NCBI GenBank assembly: GCA_943371005.1
Contig: CALRTB020000003.1
Location: 124,001 to 188,000 of the forward strand
DNA length: 64,000 nucleotides
Direction of reading: 5' to 3'
DNA from: MRBY01 sp943371005
GTDB taxonomy: Bacteria; Cyanobacteriota; Cyanobacteriia; Cyanobacteriales; MRBY01
Shown here: piece after piece, positions 10,087 through 18,830 of the stretch
Numbering within the stretch: the first letter of the stretch is position 1
Layout: each line of letters starts with the position of its first letter
Program-made: the position numbers and the translations under genes
Notes under the pieces: model-generated
Seen by the model: the letters and a program-made list of their open reading frames with translations, nothing else
What the model was told of the DNA's origin: nothing
Databases searched by the model: none

Positions 10087-10524
10087 TTACTGTTGGCGAT
10101 TTTCCATTAAATTTGCCAAACGTTCGATGGCCGCTGTGAGGTTTTCTTGGGCCACAACTGCCGGGTCGGGCGCAGGGGGGGGCGCATCTAATTCTTCCAT
10201 GGCTTTAGCGCGGTTAAACCGTCGTTGCATTTTTTCGATGGCCCGGATGACCAGGAAAATGGCAAATGCAATCACTAAAAAGTTGATCACCGCCGCCAAA
10301 AAGAGCCCATATTTAATGCCATTAAAAGATAATTCACCCAGAGCATCTAAATTAGCTGCACTTAATGCCGGTTGCAAGATTGCCGGCGTAATAATATCTG
10401 CAACCAAAGAATTGATAATTTGACCAAAGGCACCACCAATAACGACGGCCACCGCCAAATCAATCACATTTCCCCTCATGATGAAGGCTTGGAAATCGCT
10501 CCAAAAACTACTTTTTTTTGCCAT
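10087..10524 (-). CDS. mscL: Large-conductance mechanosensitive channel
   Basis: A 145-residue pentameric channel of the cytoplasmic membrane that opens under severe hypo-osmotic stress. The N-terminal amphipathic helix and first membrane helix read FIMRGNVIDLAVAVVIGGAF, the canonical MscL gate sequence. A periplasmic loop and second membrane helix (about residues 75-98, INFLVIAFAIFLVIRAI) follow. The C-terminal helix (about 105-140) is Pro-rich then charged. Length matches the family. It is convergent with the CDF gene, 57 bp away. A marine or euryhaline cyanobacterium would be expected to carry it. Confidence 0.97.
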   Translation of the reverse strand: MAKKSSFWSDFQAFIMRGNVIDLAVAVVIGGAFGQIINSLVADIITPAILQPALSAANLDALGELSFNGIKYGLFLAAVINFLVIAFAIFLVIRAIEKMQRRFNRAKAMEELDAPPPAPDPAVVAQENLTAAIERLANLMENRQQ

Positions 10525-10934
10525 AGATATTCATCTCTTTGTGATGGATTAAAAGCGACGCACAAAAACAAGAATGTGATCGTCCCCATAAAGATAAGCG
10601 ACGAGATCCAGTAAATCAATTTTCTTAACCAATTCTTAAAGAGAATTAGGGCTAAAAAGCAAAATTTAGCCACCAATAAACAATTAAACAAACTTCGTCA
10701 AGCGCAAAATAATTGAAAACCAATTCACAAAATTTGTATCTAACTTTACGGCATGACCAATAATCAATCGCTTGTTGGCTATTTAGCCACTGCTCCATGA
10801 ATAAGATGGTTTATCAGCGAAAATTCACAAATAATGGAGCAAAAATATTTGGTTTGCTTAATAGTGTTGCCGTTAATTTTTTATCTTAATTATACTTAAG
10901 AGGCCTGTTCTTTCAGTCGTCATCTACTATTTTA
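10525..10934. other. 410-bp intergenic region, no gene recognised
   Basis: AT-rich divergent region between mscL and the GGDEF/EAL gene. It must hold both promoters, but I cannot point to a specific box. No tRNA, small RNA or convincing reading frame was seen. A 71-codon hydrophobic frame overlaps the start of mscL and is not supported. No GCGATCGC copy is present. Confidence 0.6.
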
Positions 10935-13541
10935 ATGAATAAAAGCACTGTGCTCTTGGCTCTAGGTCTTGCCGCGATCCTCTCCGGCACAGAGGCGATC
11001 GCCCAAAATAAGCCACCAAAGACGATTACTGTGGGTGTTTATCAAAACGATCCCAAGGTTTTCATCGATTCAGGTGGGCGGCCCCGGGGCTTTTGGGTAG
11101 ATATTACGAATGACATTGGGCGCGTGGAAAATTGGGCGATCACCTACGTTCCCTGTGAATGGAATCAATGTCTCCAACAAATTGAACAGGGGCAACTCGA
11201 TCTGATGGTGGATGTGGCCTATTCCGACACGCGAGATGAGGTCTTTGATTTTAATACGATTATTGTTTTGTCAAGTTGGTCACAGATTTATGCGCGACGG
11301 GGTGTCCAATTAGAAACGATTTTAGATCTCGACCAAAGAAAAGTCAGCATCCTTGCTTCTGGGATTCAACAGGAAGTCCTCCGGGAAAGAATTAAAGCCT
11401 ATGGGATTCAGCCAGAACTGGTACCTATTGATAGTTATCCGGGAATGTTTGAACAACTAGAGGCGGGAGACGTAGATGCCGCCATTGTCAATAATTTTTT
11501 TGGGAGTAAATTTAGTCCCGACTATCAAGTTATTAAAACGAATATTTTGTTTAATCCGGCCCGCTTGCATTATGTCGTTCCTGAGGGTGATCCCAAGCAG
11601 CTCCTCCCTGACATTGATCGGCAAATGAGTCGTCTGTTGCAAGATCGTGATTCTGTCTATTATCAGGCGATCGCCCAGTGGTTAGAACCCCCTGAAAAAT
11701 TTAATTGGATTAGCCTACAAAATTTTCTCTTTAGCCTAGCTGTCTATCTACCATTCCTCATTTTAGGGTGGTTTATTCTCCGTAATTACAGCCTGAAAAA
11801 AGAAATTAAACAACGTAAACAAATCGAAACCAACCTCATTGAAAGTCAGCAGCGATATGCCAATCTCGCCAATACTGTTCCCATTGGAATTTTTCGCACT
11901 AATCTGCGCCACGAATGTATCTATGTCAACGATTACTATTGCAAACTGCTCGCGATTCAACCCGAAGATGCACTCCATAAGGGTTGGTTAGAAAAAGTCC
12001 ATCCCGATGACATTGACTACGTGCGCGAGCAGTGGCTCAAATCCATCACCAACCAAGAATTATTTACCCTGGAATACCGGTTTCAGCGTTTTGATGGTTC
12101 GATACTTTGGGTTTATAGCCAGGGCACCGTTGAGCTCGATAGTAAGGGTGAACCCCAGGGTTGTGTTGCGACCATTAGCGACATCAGCACCCGCATCAAA
12201 ATGGAGCAACAACTTAAACATGATGCTCTCCATGACCGTCTCACTGGCCTTGCTAATCGCAACCTCCTGATTGAACGGCTCAATTTAGCCCTAAAACGCT
12301 ATAAACGATATCCCATTCATGAATTTGCGGCTCTGTTTTTAGACCTTGATAATTTTAAAGTTGTCAATGATAGTCTGGGCCATGTTATTGGTGATGAATT
12401 GCTTATTGAAGTCGCCCATTTACTCAAATTCTTCATTCGCGATACAGATTTAGCTGCTCGTTTGGGGGGAGATGAATTTGTCATTCTCCTAGAGGAAATT
12501 CACGGGGTAGAAGATGCCATACACATTGCGGATCGCATCCTCAATGCCTTAAAAACGTCCTTCAAAATTTCTAATTACGAAGTTTTTATTACGACGAGCA
12601 TTGGCATTATCGTCGGTGATTCTCGCCATGAATCGGCCCAAGATCTCCTCCGGGATGCCGATATTGCGATGTACCGGGCCAAACAAAGTGGGAAGTCACA
12701 ATATGCGATTTTTGACCCCCAGATGCACCTACAGGCAATGAAACGGCTGCAGTTAGAAGGGGAAATTAGAGCGGCCATTGAAGAAAAGCAATTTGTTTTG
12801 TACTATCAGCCGATTATTAATTTAGAACAGGGCAATATTGAAGGGTTTGAGGCGTTAATTCGTTGGCAACACCCCCAACGGGGATTGTTGTCTCCCTATG
12901 AATTTATTGAGATTGCTGAAGAAACAGGGCTTATTATTCCCCTCGGAGAATGGATTTTAGATACGGCCTGTAGTCAATTATTTGAGTGGCAGCAACAGTT
13001 TAATATTCCCCTGAAAGTCCATGTCAATTTATCCGTTAAACAGCTCCAAAATTCATTGTTATTTTCACTGGATCGATTATTGGAGCGCTATCCAGTTTTC
13101 CCGAATACCCTAGGGTTAGAAATCACTGAGAGTATGCTGATTCAAAGTGTGGAGCTAACTTGTCGCCTGCTCAACCAAATTCGCCTCAAAGGAGTTTTTA
13201 TTAGCGTCGATGATTTTGGCACAGGGTACTCTTGTTTAAGCTATTTACACCAGCTTCCCATTGACGCGCTCAAAATTGACCGGAGCTTTGTGAATATTTC
13301 TGAGTTAAATGACCGCAACCGGGTGATTGCAGAATCTATTCTGGCCCTTTCGAAATCAATCGGGATTAAAACTGTGGCAGAAGGCATCGAAACGAAACAG
13401 CAATACCAGTGGTTAAAGAGCCAGGATTGCCAGTTTGGTCAGGGTTATTTGTTTTCTCGACCTGTTTCTTTGGATCAGGCAACAAGCTTGTTACAAGGTC
13501 ATTCCTTCGAGGCGTTAGAGAAATTACGCTCTTCCTCATAA
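10935..13541 (+). CDS. Periplasmic-sensor PAS-GGDEF-EAL cyclic-di-GMP enzyme
   Basis: An 868-residue membrane-bound protein likely to make and/or degrade cyclic di-GMP. The signal peptide (1-24) ends in AIA-Q. A solute-binding-protein type 3 sensor domain (about 30-250) faces the periplasm. One membrane helix follows (about 264-283), then a PAS/PAC domain (about 305-422). The GGDEF domain (about 430-595) has intact GGDEF at 511-515 and an inhibitory I-site RDTD at 502-505, exactly five residues upstream. The EAL domain (about 605-860) has EAL at 639-641 and the DDFGTGYSCLSYL loop from 759. Both catalytic signatures look intact, so either or both activities are possible. The sensor fold resembles amino-acid or thiamine-type binding proteins, but the ligand cannot be named. 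No neighbour suggests its target. Confidence 0.95.
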   Translation: MNKSTVLLALGLAAILSGTEAIAQNKPPKTITVGVYQNDPKVFIDSGGRPRGFWVDITNDIGRVENWAITYVPCEWNQCLQQIEQGQLDLMVDVAYSDTRDEVFDFNTIIVLSSWSQIYARRGVQLETILDLDQRKVSILASGIQQEVLRERIKAYGIQPELVPIDSYPGMFEQLEAGDVDAAIVNNFFGSKFSPDYQVIKTNILFNPARLHYVVPEGDPKQLLPDIDRQMSRLLQDRDSVYYQAIAQWLEPPEKFNWISLQNFLFSLAVYLPFLILGWFILRNYSLKKEIKQRKQIETNLIESQQRYANLANTVPIGIFRTNLRHECIYVNDYYCKLLAIQPEDALHKGWLEKVHPDDIDYVREQWLKSITNQELFTLEYRFQRFDGSILWVYSQGTVELDSKGEPQGCVATISDISTRIKMEQQLKHDALHDRLTGLANRNLLIERLNLALKRYKRYPIHEFAALFLDLDNFKVVNDSLGHVIGDELLIEVAHLLKFFIRDTDLAARLGGDEFVILLEEIHGVEDAIHIADRILNALKTSFKISNYEVFITTSIGIIVGDSRHESAQDLLRDADIAMYRAKQSGKSQYAIFDPQMHLQAMKRLQLEGEIRAAIEEKQFVLYYQPIINLEQGNIEGFEALIRWQHPQRGLLSPYEFIEIAEETGLIIPLGEWILDTACSQLFEWQQQFNIPLKVHVNLSVKQLQNSLLFSLDRLLERYPVFPNTLGLEITESMLIQSVELTCRLLNQIRLKGVFISVDDFGTGYSCLSYLHQLPIDALKIDRSFVNISELNDRNRVIAESILALSKSIGIKTVAEGIETKQQYQWLKSQDCQFGQGYLFSRPVSLDQATSLLQGHSFEALEKLRSSS

Positions 13542-13646
13542 CGTTATTGAAAAATGAACGGGTTCAACTTGCTCTCGGCAATTTTTTGGACAGGGTTTGC
13601 CAGAAATGTCAGACTAAAGGACAGTAACGAATTTTGAGGTTTAGTT

Positions 13647-15122
13647 ATGGAAATTCGCGGTAGTTCGCAAACGGCAGCGGCTTGGGCTGGTGAGGCGATC
13701 GCCTTAGGTTTTTTTGAGAGCGAAACCGTACTAACAGTGCCCGAAAGCCTAACGGCCCTGGACGAACGGTTGTCGGGGGTGATCACAGAAGTCATTACCG
13801 AAACAGAATTTAAAGGTAAATCCGGCGAGCTATCGGTGACCCGCCTTGGGGGTGGTGCGTCGCTCAAAAAGTTGATCTTGGTGGGCCTGGGCAGTGCCGA
13901 AAAGTGGAGCAGTGCCTCGTTGCGGAGTACCGCAGCGGCGATCGCCCGGGCGGTGAAAGGGGATAAAGCGATTACAACTCTGGGCTTGCAGTTGCCTGTG
14001 GCCGAAAATGAGGCGATCACAGCGCAAATGGTCACAGAAGGGATGTATCTGGGCTTCTATGAAGATAATCGCTTCAAATCAGAACAAAAAGACTCCCCAG
14101 CCCTCCAAACCGTTGAAATCCTCGGCATTGGCGACCAAGCAGCGGCGATCGCCTTGGGCACAAGCCTCTGTGAAGGGGTGATCTACGCGCGGGAACTGGT
14201 TAACGCTCCGGCCAACATTATTAACCCCGTAACCCTGGCGGCCTCCGTGGAAAACCTTGCCAGCACCTACGGCATGGAACTCAATATCCTCGAAGAAGCA
14301 GACTGCGAAGCGGCGGGGATGGGATCTTTCCTGGGGGTGGCGGCAGCCTCGGATTTACCGCCGAAATTTATTCACCTCGTTTATAAACCCCCTGGTACCC
14401 CCCGGAAGAAAGTGGCGATTGTCGGGAAAGGGTTAACCTTCGATTCCGGTGGCTACAACATCAAACCCTCTGGCCCCAGCATCGCGATGATGAAAATGGA
14501 CATGGGGGGCGCCGCGGCAACTTTTGGAGCAGCAAAGGCGATCGCCGAACTCAAACCCGATGTGGAGGTGCATTTCATTAGTGCCGCCACTGAAAATATG
14601 ATTAGTGGTCGCGGCATGCGTCCGGGGGATATTCTCACGGCCTCCAATGGTAAAACCATCGAAGTAAACAACACCGATGCTGAAGGTCGCCTTACCCTCG
14701 CTGATGCCCTCGTTTATGCCGAAAAGCTAGGGGTCGAGGCGATTGTGGACATTGCTACCTTGACTGGAGCCTGCGTCATTGCCCTGGGAGATGATATTTG
14801 TGGCCTCTGGAGTGACAATGATGATCTGGCCCAGGCGATCGCCACCGCATCTGAAAAAGCGGGCGAAAAATTCTGGCAGATGCCCCTCGAAGAAAAATAC
14901 TTTGAAGGCTTAAAATCTCCCATCGCTGATATGAAAAACACTGGGCCACGGGAAGGAGGCTCGATTACGGCGGCGTTATTCCTCAAGGAATTTATTGAAA
15001 AAACTCCCTGGGCACACCTTGATATTGCCGGGCCAGCCTGGTCAGAAAAAGACGCCGACATTTACAGCAAAGGCGGCACAGGGTTCCCGGTACGTACCCT
15101 TGTTCACTGGGTACTGAGCTAA
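13647..15122 (+). CDS. pepA: Leucyl (cytosol) aminopeptidase
   Basis: A 491-residue M17-family hexameric aminopeptidase that removes N-terminal residues from peptides in the cytoplasm. The N-terminal domain covers about 1-165. The catalytic domain carries the signature NTDAEGRL at 342-349. Expected metal and catalytic residues are visible: Lys261, Asp266, Asp284, Asp344 and Glu346. Length is as usual for the family. ATG 13647 follows a weak ribosome site. A terminator hairpin follows the stop closely, so it is the last gene of its transcript. Confidence 0.97.
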   Translation: MEIRGSSQTAAAWAGEAIALGFFESETVLTVPESLTALDERLSGVITEVITETEFKGKSGELSVTRLGGGASLKKLILVGLGSAEKWSSASLRSTAAAIARAVKGDKAITTLGLQLPVAENEAITAQMVTEGMYLGFYEDNRFKSEQKDSPALQTVEILGIGDQAAAIALGTSLCEGVIYARELVNAPANIINPVTLAASVENLASTYGMELNILEEADCEAAGMGSFLGVAAASDLPPKFIHLVYKPPGTPRKKVAIVGKGLTFDSGGYNIKPSGPSIAMMKMDMGGAAATFGAAKAIAELKPDVEVHFISAATENMISGRGMRPGDILTASNGKTIEVNNTDAEGRLTLADALVYAEKLGVEAIVDIATLTGACVIALGDDICGLWSDNDDLAQAIATASEKAGEKFWQMPLEEKYFEGLKSPIADMKNTGPREGGSITAALFLKEFIEKTPWAHLDIAGPAWSEKDADIYSKGGTGFPVRTLVHWVLS

Positions 15123-15146
15123 CGTTACGGCTCAAAATTCACTAAA

Positions 15147-15180
15147 AAACCCCCGGCAAATCACTCTGGGGGTTTCTTTC
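15147..15180 (+). terminator. Rho-independent terminator after pepA
   Basis: AAACCCCC at 15147-15154 pairs with GGGGGTTT at 15168-15175, followed by a T-rich tail. It sits between the convergent pepA and DUF4870 genes and its A-rich left arm could let it act on both strands. Confidence 0.8.
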
Positions 15181-15197
15181 TATCTAGCCAGAAAAAT

Positions 15198-15659
15198 TTA
15201 GATCAACCGGAGATTAAAGGGATAACGATACATTTGGCCTTCTTTGACCTTCGTTGCCGCTAGGATGACCACTGCAATCTGGAAAATGGCGATCGCCACA
15301 ATCAAAGTAATAAAAGCAAATACTCCGACCCCGGTCAAAATTGCCATCAAGGCCGCAAAGGGATTGTTGCTGCCACCCAGTCCCAGCAGGATCACGAAAA
15401 CGACGCCGATAATCGCTAAGATTCCCAGGATAATCCCCGCAGCAAAGCCATAGATCGTCATTGAAAGCTGGAAATTGAGGGATTCTTTCCCATGGACATC
15501 GATCAATTCCGATTCATCTTTCTTGAGATACCAAATCACCGCTGGCGCAATCACATTGACAAACGGAATCGCCCCAATCCCAAGGAAGGTTAGGGGAATC
15601 CAGGCCAAGCTCGACAAATGGCAGGCGATCGCCCAATTTCTTTCCTGTTCTGCATCCAT
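15198..15659 (-). CDS. DUF4870 membrane protein
   Basis: A 153-residue integral membrane protein. The N-terminus EQERNWAIACHLSSLAWIP and the later VHGKESLNFQ are typical of the DUF4870 (Tic20-like) family. Three to four hydrophobic segments are visible, at about residues 17-45, 65-88 and 108-140. The family has no firm biochemical role; distant likeness to the chloroplast Tic20 import component has been noted. Convergent with pepA, sharing its terminator region. Confidence 0.85.
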   Translation of the reverse strand: MDAEQERNWAIACHLSSLAWIPLTFLGIGAIPFVNVIAPAVIWYLKKDESELIDVHGKESLNFQLSMTIYGFAAGIILGILAIIGVVFVILLGLGGSNNPFAALMAILTGVGVFAFITLIVAIAIFQIAVVILAATKVKEGQMYRYPFNLRLI

Positions 15660-15814
15660 AAATTTAGAAGTCCCTCCATGTCTACCCCAAATATATAGCA
15701 GACCTCAGTCTAGCTGGCTTCAAAGGCAACATTAAGCAATGATGATTGATTTTTTAAAATGGACACAAATTAGTTCTGTAATTTCCCTCGTCCAGTGTTC
15801 CTTTTTTATCTTGT

Positions 15815-16174
15815 CTATTCTGGAAGGGGGCGCTGTCGTAGTTGTGTACGCTCAAGTACTGTAAAACGACCCGCAAAGATAAAGTTTGAATTTTGCAATA
15901 ATTTCAGAAGGTTTTGGGCTGGTTCTAGAGGTGTTTGGGGAGTATAGCGAAAGTAAATTACACCAGCAGGTGGATGTAATCCGAAACGATAAATAAGTTC
16001 GCCATAATCTCGATCAAACGTCAAAATAATTCGTTGCTCATTCACTGCACGAGACAAAACTTCTGAGTCAGAAATGCCTGGTGAATTTTCTATGATTGCC
16101 ACAATATCAATATTTTCCTCTTGCAGTAACCGGATACTCGTTAAGGGAAAATTTTCGTTGGCTAAAAACTTCAT
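15815..16174 (-). CDS. DUF5615 PIN-like toxin of a toxin-antitoxin pair
   Basis: A 119-residue protein starting MKFLANENFP, with conserved acidic residues in LANENF, SDSEVL and TFDRDYGELI, as in DUF5615 proteins with a Mut7-C/PIN-like RNase fold. The presumed role is an RNA-cleaving toxin. The start ATG at 16174 shares one base with the stop of the upstream DUF433 gene (TGATG), so the pair is translationally coupled in the usual order antitoxin then toxin. The frame extends upstream to 16228, but that start lies inside the antitoxin gene. No GCGATCGC element lies in the pair, and the DNA is more AT-rich than its surroundings, consistent with mobility. Confidence 0.85.
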   Translation of the reverse strand: MKFLANENFPLTSIRLLQEENIDIVAIIENSPGISDSEVLSRAVNEQRIILTFDRDYGELIYRFGLHPPAGVIYFRYTPQTPLEPAQNLLKLLQNSNFIFAGRFTVLERTQLRQRPLPE

Positions 16175-16419
16175 CAACTCGCTTCTGATAAAGGAATAGT
16201 CATATAGAGAAGTTCGTCTTTCATGCACTCAGCAGTAAAAGCAAAAATTGCACGAATTGATTCTGATGTGAGGGATGGATAGTTTTCTAATATTTCAGCT
16301 TCTGACCACCCATTCGCAAAAAGACTCAAAAGAAATTCAACAGAAATTCTGGTGTCTTTAATTACAGGCTTACCGACTAGAATACTAGGATCTGAATGAA
16401 TATAATTTTGCCAACTCAT
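16174..16419 (-). CDS. DUF433 antitoxin
   Basis: An 81-residue protein of the DUF433 family. It contains the family stretch GKPVIKDTRISVEFLLSLF followed by a helix-turn-helix-like segment (WSEAEILENYPSLTSESI). DUF433 proteins are the usual partners of DUF5615 toxins and are thought to bind both the toxin and their own promoter. It is the first gene of the pair; the two frames touch at TGATG. Confidence 0.88.
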   Translation of the reverse strand: MSWQNYIHSDPSILVGKPVIKDTRISVEFLLSLFANGWSEAEILENYPSLTSESIRAIFAFTAECMKDELLYMTIPLSEAS

Positions 16420-16503
16420 AATAGCGAGAATCTGATTTTTTTAAATTAAAATGTAATTTCTTTACTTTTTTTACTGATTCAGTGCTGGAATTTAATTATA
16501 TCT

Positions 16504-16537
16504 ATAAAAATCCCCCTGAAATAAATCAGAGGGATTA
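16504..16537 (-). terminator. Rho-independent terminator after groEL
   Basis: On the minus strand AATCCCTCTGA (16536-16526) pairs with TCAGGGGGATT (16519-16509) with one mismatch, followed by TTTTAT. It lies 43 bp past the groEL stop. Confidence 0.85.
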
Positions 16538-16579
16538 AGTCAAATTAGTTATGCAGATTTTGGAGTTGAGACTTAAGTC

Positions 16580-18205
16580 TTAGTAGTCGAAGTCACCGGC
16601 ACCGGGAGCTGCACCAGCCTTATCTTTTTCGGGCTTGTCAACAACGATGCACTCAGTGGTGAGAACCATACCAGCGATGGAAGCCGCATTCTGGGTTGCA
16701 GAACGGGTTACCTTAGCAGGGTCAACGATACCAGCAGCGAGCATATCAACGAATTCGTTGGTTGCCGCGTTAAAGCCAGTGTTGAAGTCTTTTTCCTTCA
16801 CACGCTCAGCGATTACCGCGCCATTTTGACCAGCATTTTCAGCAATACGCTTCAGGGGCGCAGTCAGAGCACGGGCCACAATCAAAGCACCAGTGAGTTG
16901 CTCGGCAATGAGGTTGTCGGTTGCCCACTTTTCGAGTTCAGGAGCAAGGTGAGCGAGGGTTGTACCACCACCGGGAACGATTCCTTCTTCAACGGCTGCT
17001 TTGGTCGCGTTGATCGCATCTTCAAGGCGGAGCTTACGATCCTTCATTTCAGTTTCGGTTGCAGCACCGACTTTGATCACAGCAACACCACCGGAGAGTT
17101 TCGCGAGGCGCTCTTGGAGTTTTTCTTTGTCGTAAGAAGAATCAGATTCTTCGATTTGACGGCGGATTTGCTCACAACGGGTCTTAACCGCTTGCTCGTT
17201 ACCATCGGCAACAATGGTGGTGTTGTCTTTGGTGATGGTGATGCGGCGGGCTTTACCGAGCATGTCAACGCTGGTGTTGTCGAGCTTGAGGCCTGCATCT
17301 TCGGTGATCAGTTGGCCACCGGTGAGTACAGCGATATCTTCGAGCATCTGCTTACGGCGATCGCCAAAACCAGGTGCTTTAACCGCAGCAACATTGAGGA
17401 CACCCCGGAGACGGTTGACCACGAGGGTGGCGAGGGCTTCTTTCTCGATGTCTTCAGCAATGATCACAAGGGGCTTCCCTTGGCGGGCAACCTGCTCAAG
17501 GATCGGGACGAGGTCTTGAACCAGGGTAATTTTCTTGTCAGTGATCAAGATAAAGGGATCTTCAAGCACCGCTTCCATGCGCTCGGTGTCAGTAACAAAG
17601 TAGGGAGAAGTGTAACCCTTGTCGAAACGCATCCCTTCGGTGATTTCGAGTTCGGTTTCCATGGATTTCCCTTCTTCGAGGGAGATCACACCTTCTTTAC
17701 CGACCTTGTCCATGGCTTTGGCAATCATGTCGCCAACTTCCTTGTCGTTACCCGCAGAGATAGAACCAACCTGGGCGATCGCCGTGGAGGATTCCACCGG
17801 ACGAGATACTTCCTTGATCCGACCGACGAGGAATTCAGTAGCTTTGTCGATGCCGCGCTTGATGGCGATGGGGTTTGCCCCGGCCGCAACGTTGCGCAGA
17901 CCTTCCTTGACCATCGCGTGTGCCAAAACAGTCGCAGTGGTGGTTCCGTCACCGGCCACATCATTGGTTTTAGAAGCCGCTTGACGAATGAGAGAAACAC
18001 CGGTGTTTTCGATGTGGTCTTCGAGCTCGATTTCCTTGGCAATGGTTACACCGTCATTAACGATCTGGGGTGCGCCAAATTTCTTTTCGAGTACAACATT
18101 GCGGCCTTTGGGGCCAAGGGTGACGGCAACAGCCTCAGCAAGAAGATCGATCCCTTTTTCGAGGGCGCGGCGAGCATCTTCGTTGTAAATAATAGATTTA
18201 GCCAT
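16580..18205 (-). CDS. groEL: 60-kDa chaperonin GroEL
   Basis: A 541-residue chaperonin that folds proteins in an ATP-driven double ring with GroES. The start MAKSIIYNEDARRALEKG and the ATP-binding stretch GDGTTTATVLA (about residue 86) are canonical. The C-terminus GAAPGAGDFDY lacks the classic GGM tail, as is common for the cyanobacterial GroEL encoded next to groES. It lies 83 bp downstream of groES in one heat-shock operon. Cyanobacteria usually have a second groEL without groES; this is the operon copy. Confidence 0.98.
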   Translation of the reverse strand: MAKSIIYNEDARRALEKGIDLLAEAVAVTLGPKGRNVVLEKKFGAPQIVNDGVTIAKEIELEDHIENTGVSLIRQAASKTNDVAGDGTTTATVLAHAMVKEGLRNVAAGANPIAIKRGIDKATEFLVGRIKEVSRPVESSTAIAQVGSISAGNDKEVGDMIAKAMDKVGKEGVISLEEGKSMETELEITEGMRFDKGYTSPYFVTDTERMEAVLEDPFILITDKKITLVQDLVPILEQVARQGKPLVIIAEDIEKEALATLVVNRLRGVLNVAAVKAPGFGDRRKQMLEDIAVLTGGQLITEDAGLKLDNTSVDMLGKARRITITKDNTTIVADGNEQAVKTRCEQIRRQIEESDSSYDKEKLQERLAKLSGGVAVIKVGAATETEMKDRKLRLEDAINATKAAVEEGIVPGGGTTLAHLAPELEKWATDNLIAEQLTGALIVARALTAPLKRIAENAGQNGAVIAERVKEKDFNTGFNAATNEFVDMLAAGIVDPAKVTRSATQNAASIAGMVLTTECIVVDKPEKDKAGAAPGAGDFDY

Positions 18206-18288
18206 AATGATTGAATTTCTAGGTTGAGCGTTTTACGAGAAAAAATAGAAAAATCTGAAACGATTGCTTAGGTCAAACCTAAAAATAA

Positions 18289-18600
18289 TTACGCAACGGT
18301 TGCGAGGATATCTTTCTCAGAAAGAAGGACATAGTCGTCGCCACCGAGCTTGATATCAGTACCAGCGTACTTAGAGTAGAGAACTTTATCGCCAACTTTG
18401 ACATCAACGGCAGAACGGCTACCATCATCGTTGCGCTTGCCTTCACCAACAGCAACAACTTCGCCGATTTGGGGCTTTTCTTTGGCGCTATCGGGAAGAA
18501 GGATTCCACCAGCGGTCTTTTCTTCAGATTCGCTGACCTTTACGAAAACGCGATCGCCAAGGGGCTTGAGGGTAGAAACATTGATGCTAATTGCTGCCAT
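18289..18600 (-). CDS. groES: 10-kDa co-chaperonin GroES
   Basis: A 103-residue lid of the GroEL ring. The mobile-loop and surrounding segments KPLGDRVFVKV, EEKTAGGILLPDSAKEKP and the C-terminal YVLLSEKDILA are typical. ATG 18600 begins MAAISINVSTLKP; the ribosome site is a GGAGAAA about 12 nt upstream. A perfect CIRCE element lies 50 bp upstream, so HrcA repression is expected. Confidence 0.98.
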   Translation of the reverse strand: MAAISINVSTLKPLGDRVFVKVSESEEKTAGGILLPDSAKEKPQIGEVVAVGEGKRNDDGSRSAVDVKVGDKVLYSKYAGTDIKLGGDDYVLLSEKDILATVA

Positions 18601-18649
18601 GGATAATTTCTCCAGATCAATAAACGACTAAATTTAGCTAGATTGAAGT

Positions 18650-18676
18650 TTAGCACTCTCAATCTCTGAGTGCTAA
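18650..18676 (-). promoter_or_regulatory. CIRCE operator of groES-groEL
   Basis: TTAGCACTC (18650-18658), nine spacer bases, then GAGTGCTAA (18668-18676): an exact match to the consensus CIRCE inverted repeat, the binding site of the heat-shock repressor HrcA. It lies 50 bp upstream of groES. Confidence 0.97.
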
Positions 18677-18830
18677 TTTAGCGGAGAAATTTAAATCCAG
18701 ACAACTCCCGGTAATGTACGGGTTCCCGAACTTTAGATCGTCGCGAAAATTAGACCCTATTGTTTCCCAAAGAAAACCCTGACAGAGACTGCTTTCTGCC
18801 CCTGCCAAAACTTTCGGAATAAGTGAGCCT

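Noticed and set aside
10476..10691. A 71-codon hydrophobic frame overlapping the start of mscL
   Set aside because: It overlaps a secure gene on the same strand, lies in AT-rich DNA that favours hydrophobic codons and has no ribosome site or motif.
16826..18214. A 462-codon open frame on the plus strand opposite groEL
   Set aside because: It lies fully inside the antisense of groEL. Biased codon use of abundant proteins removes stop codons on the other strand, so this is a shadow.
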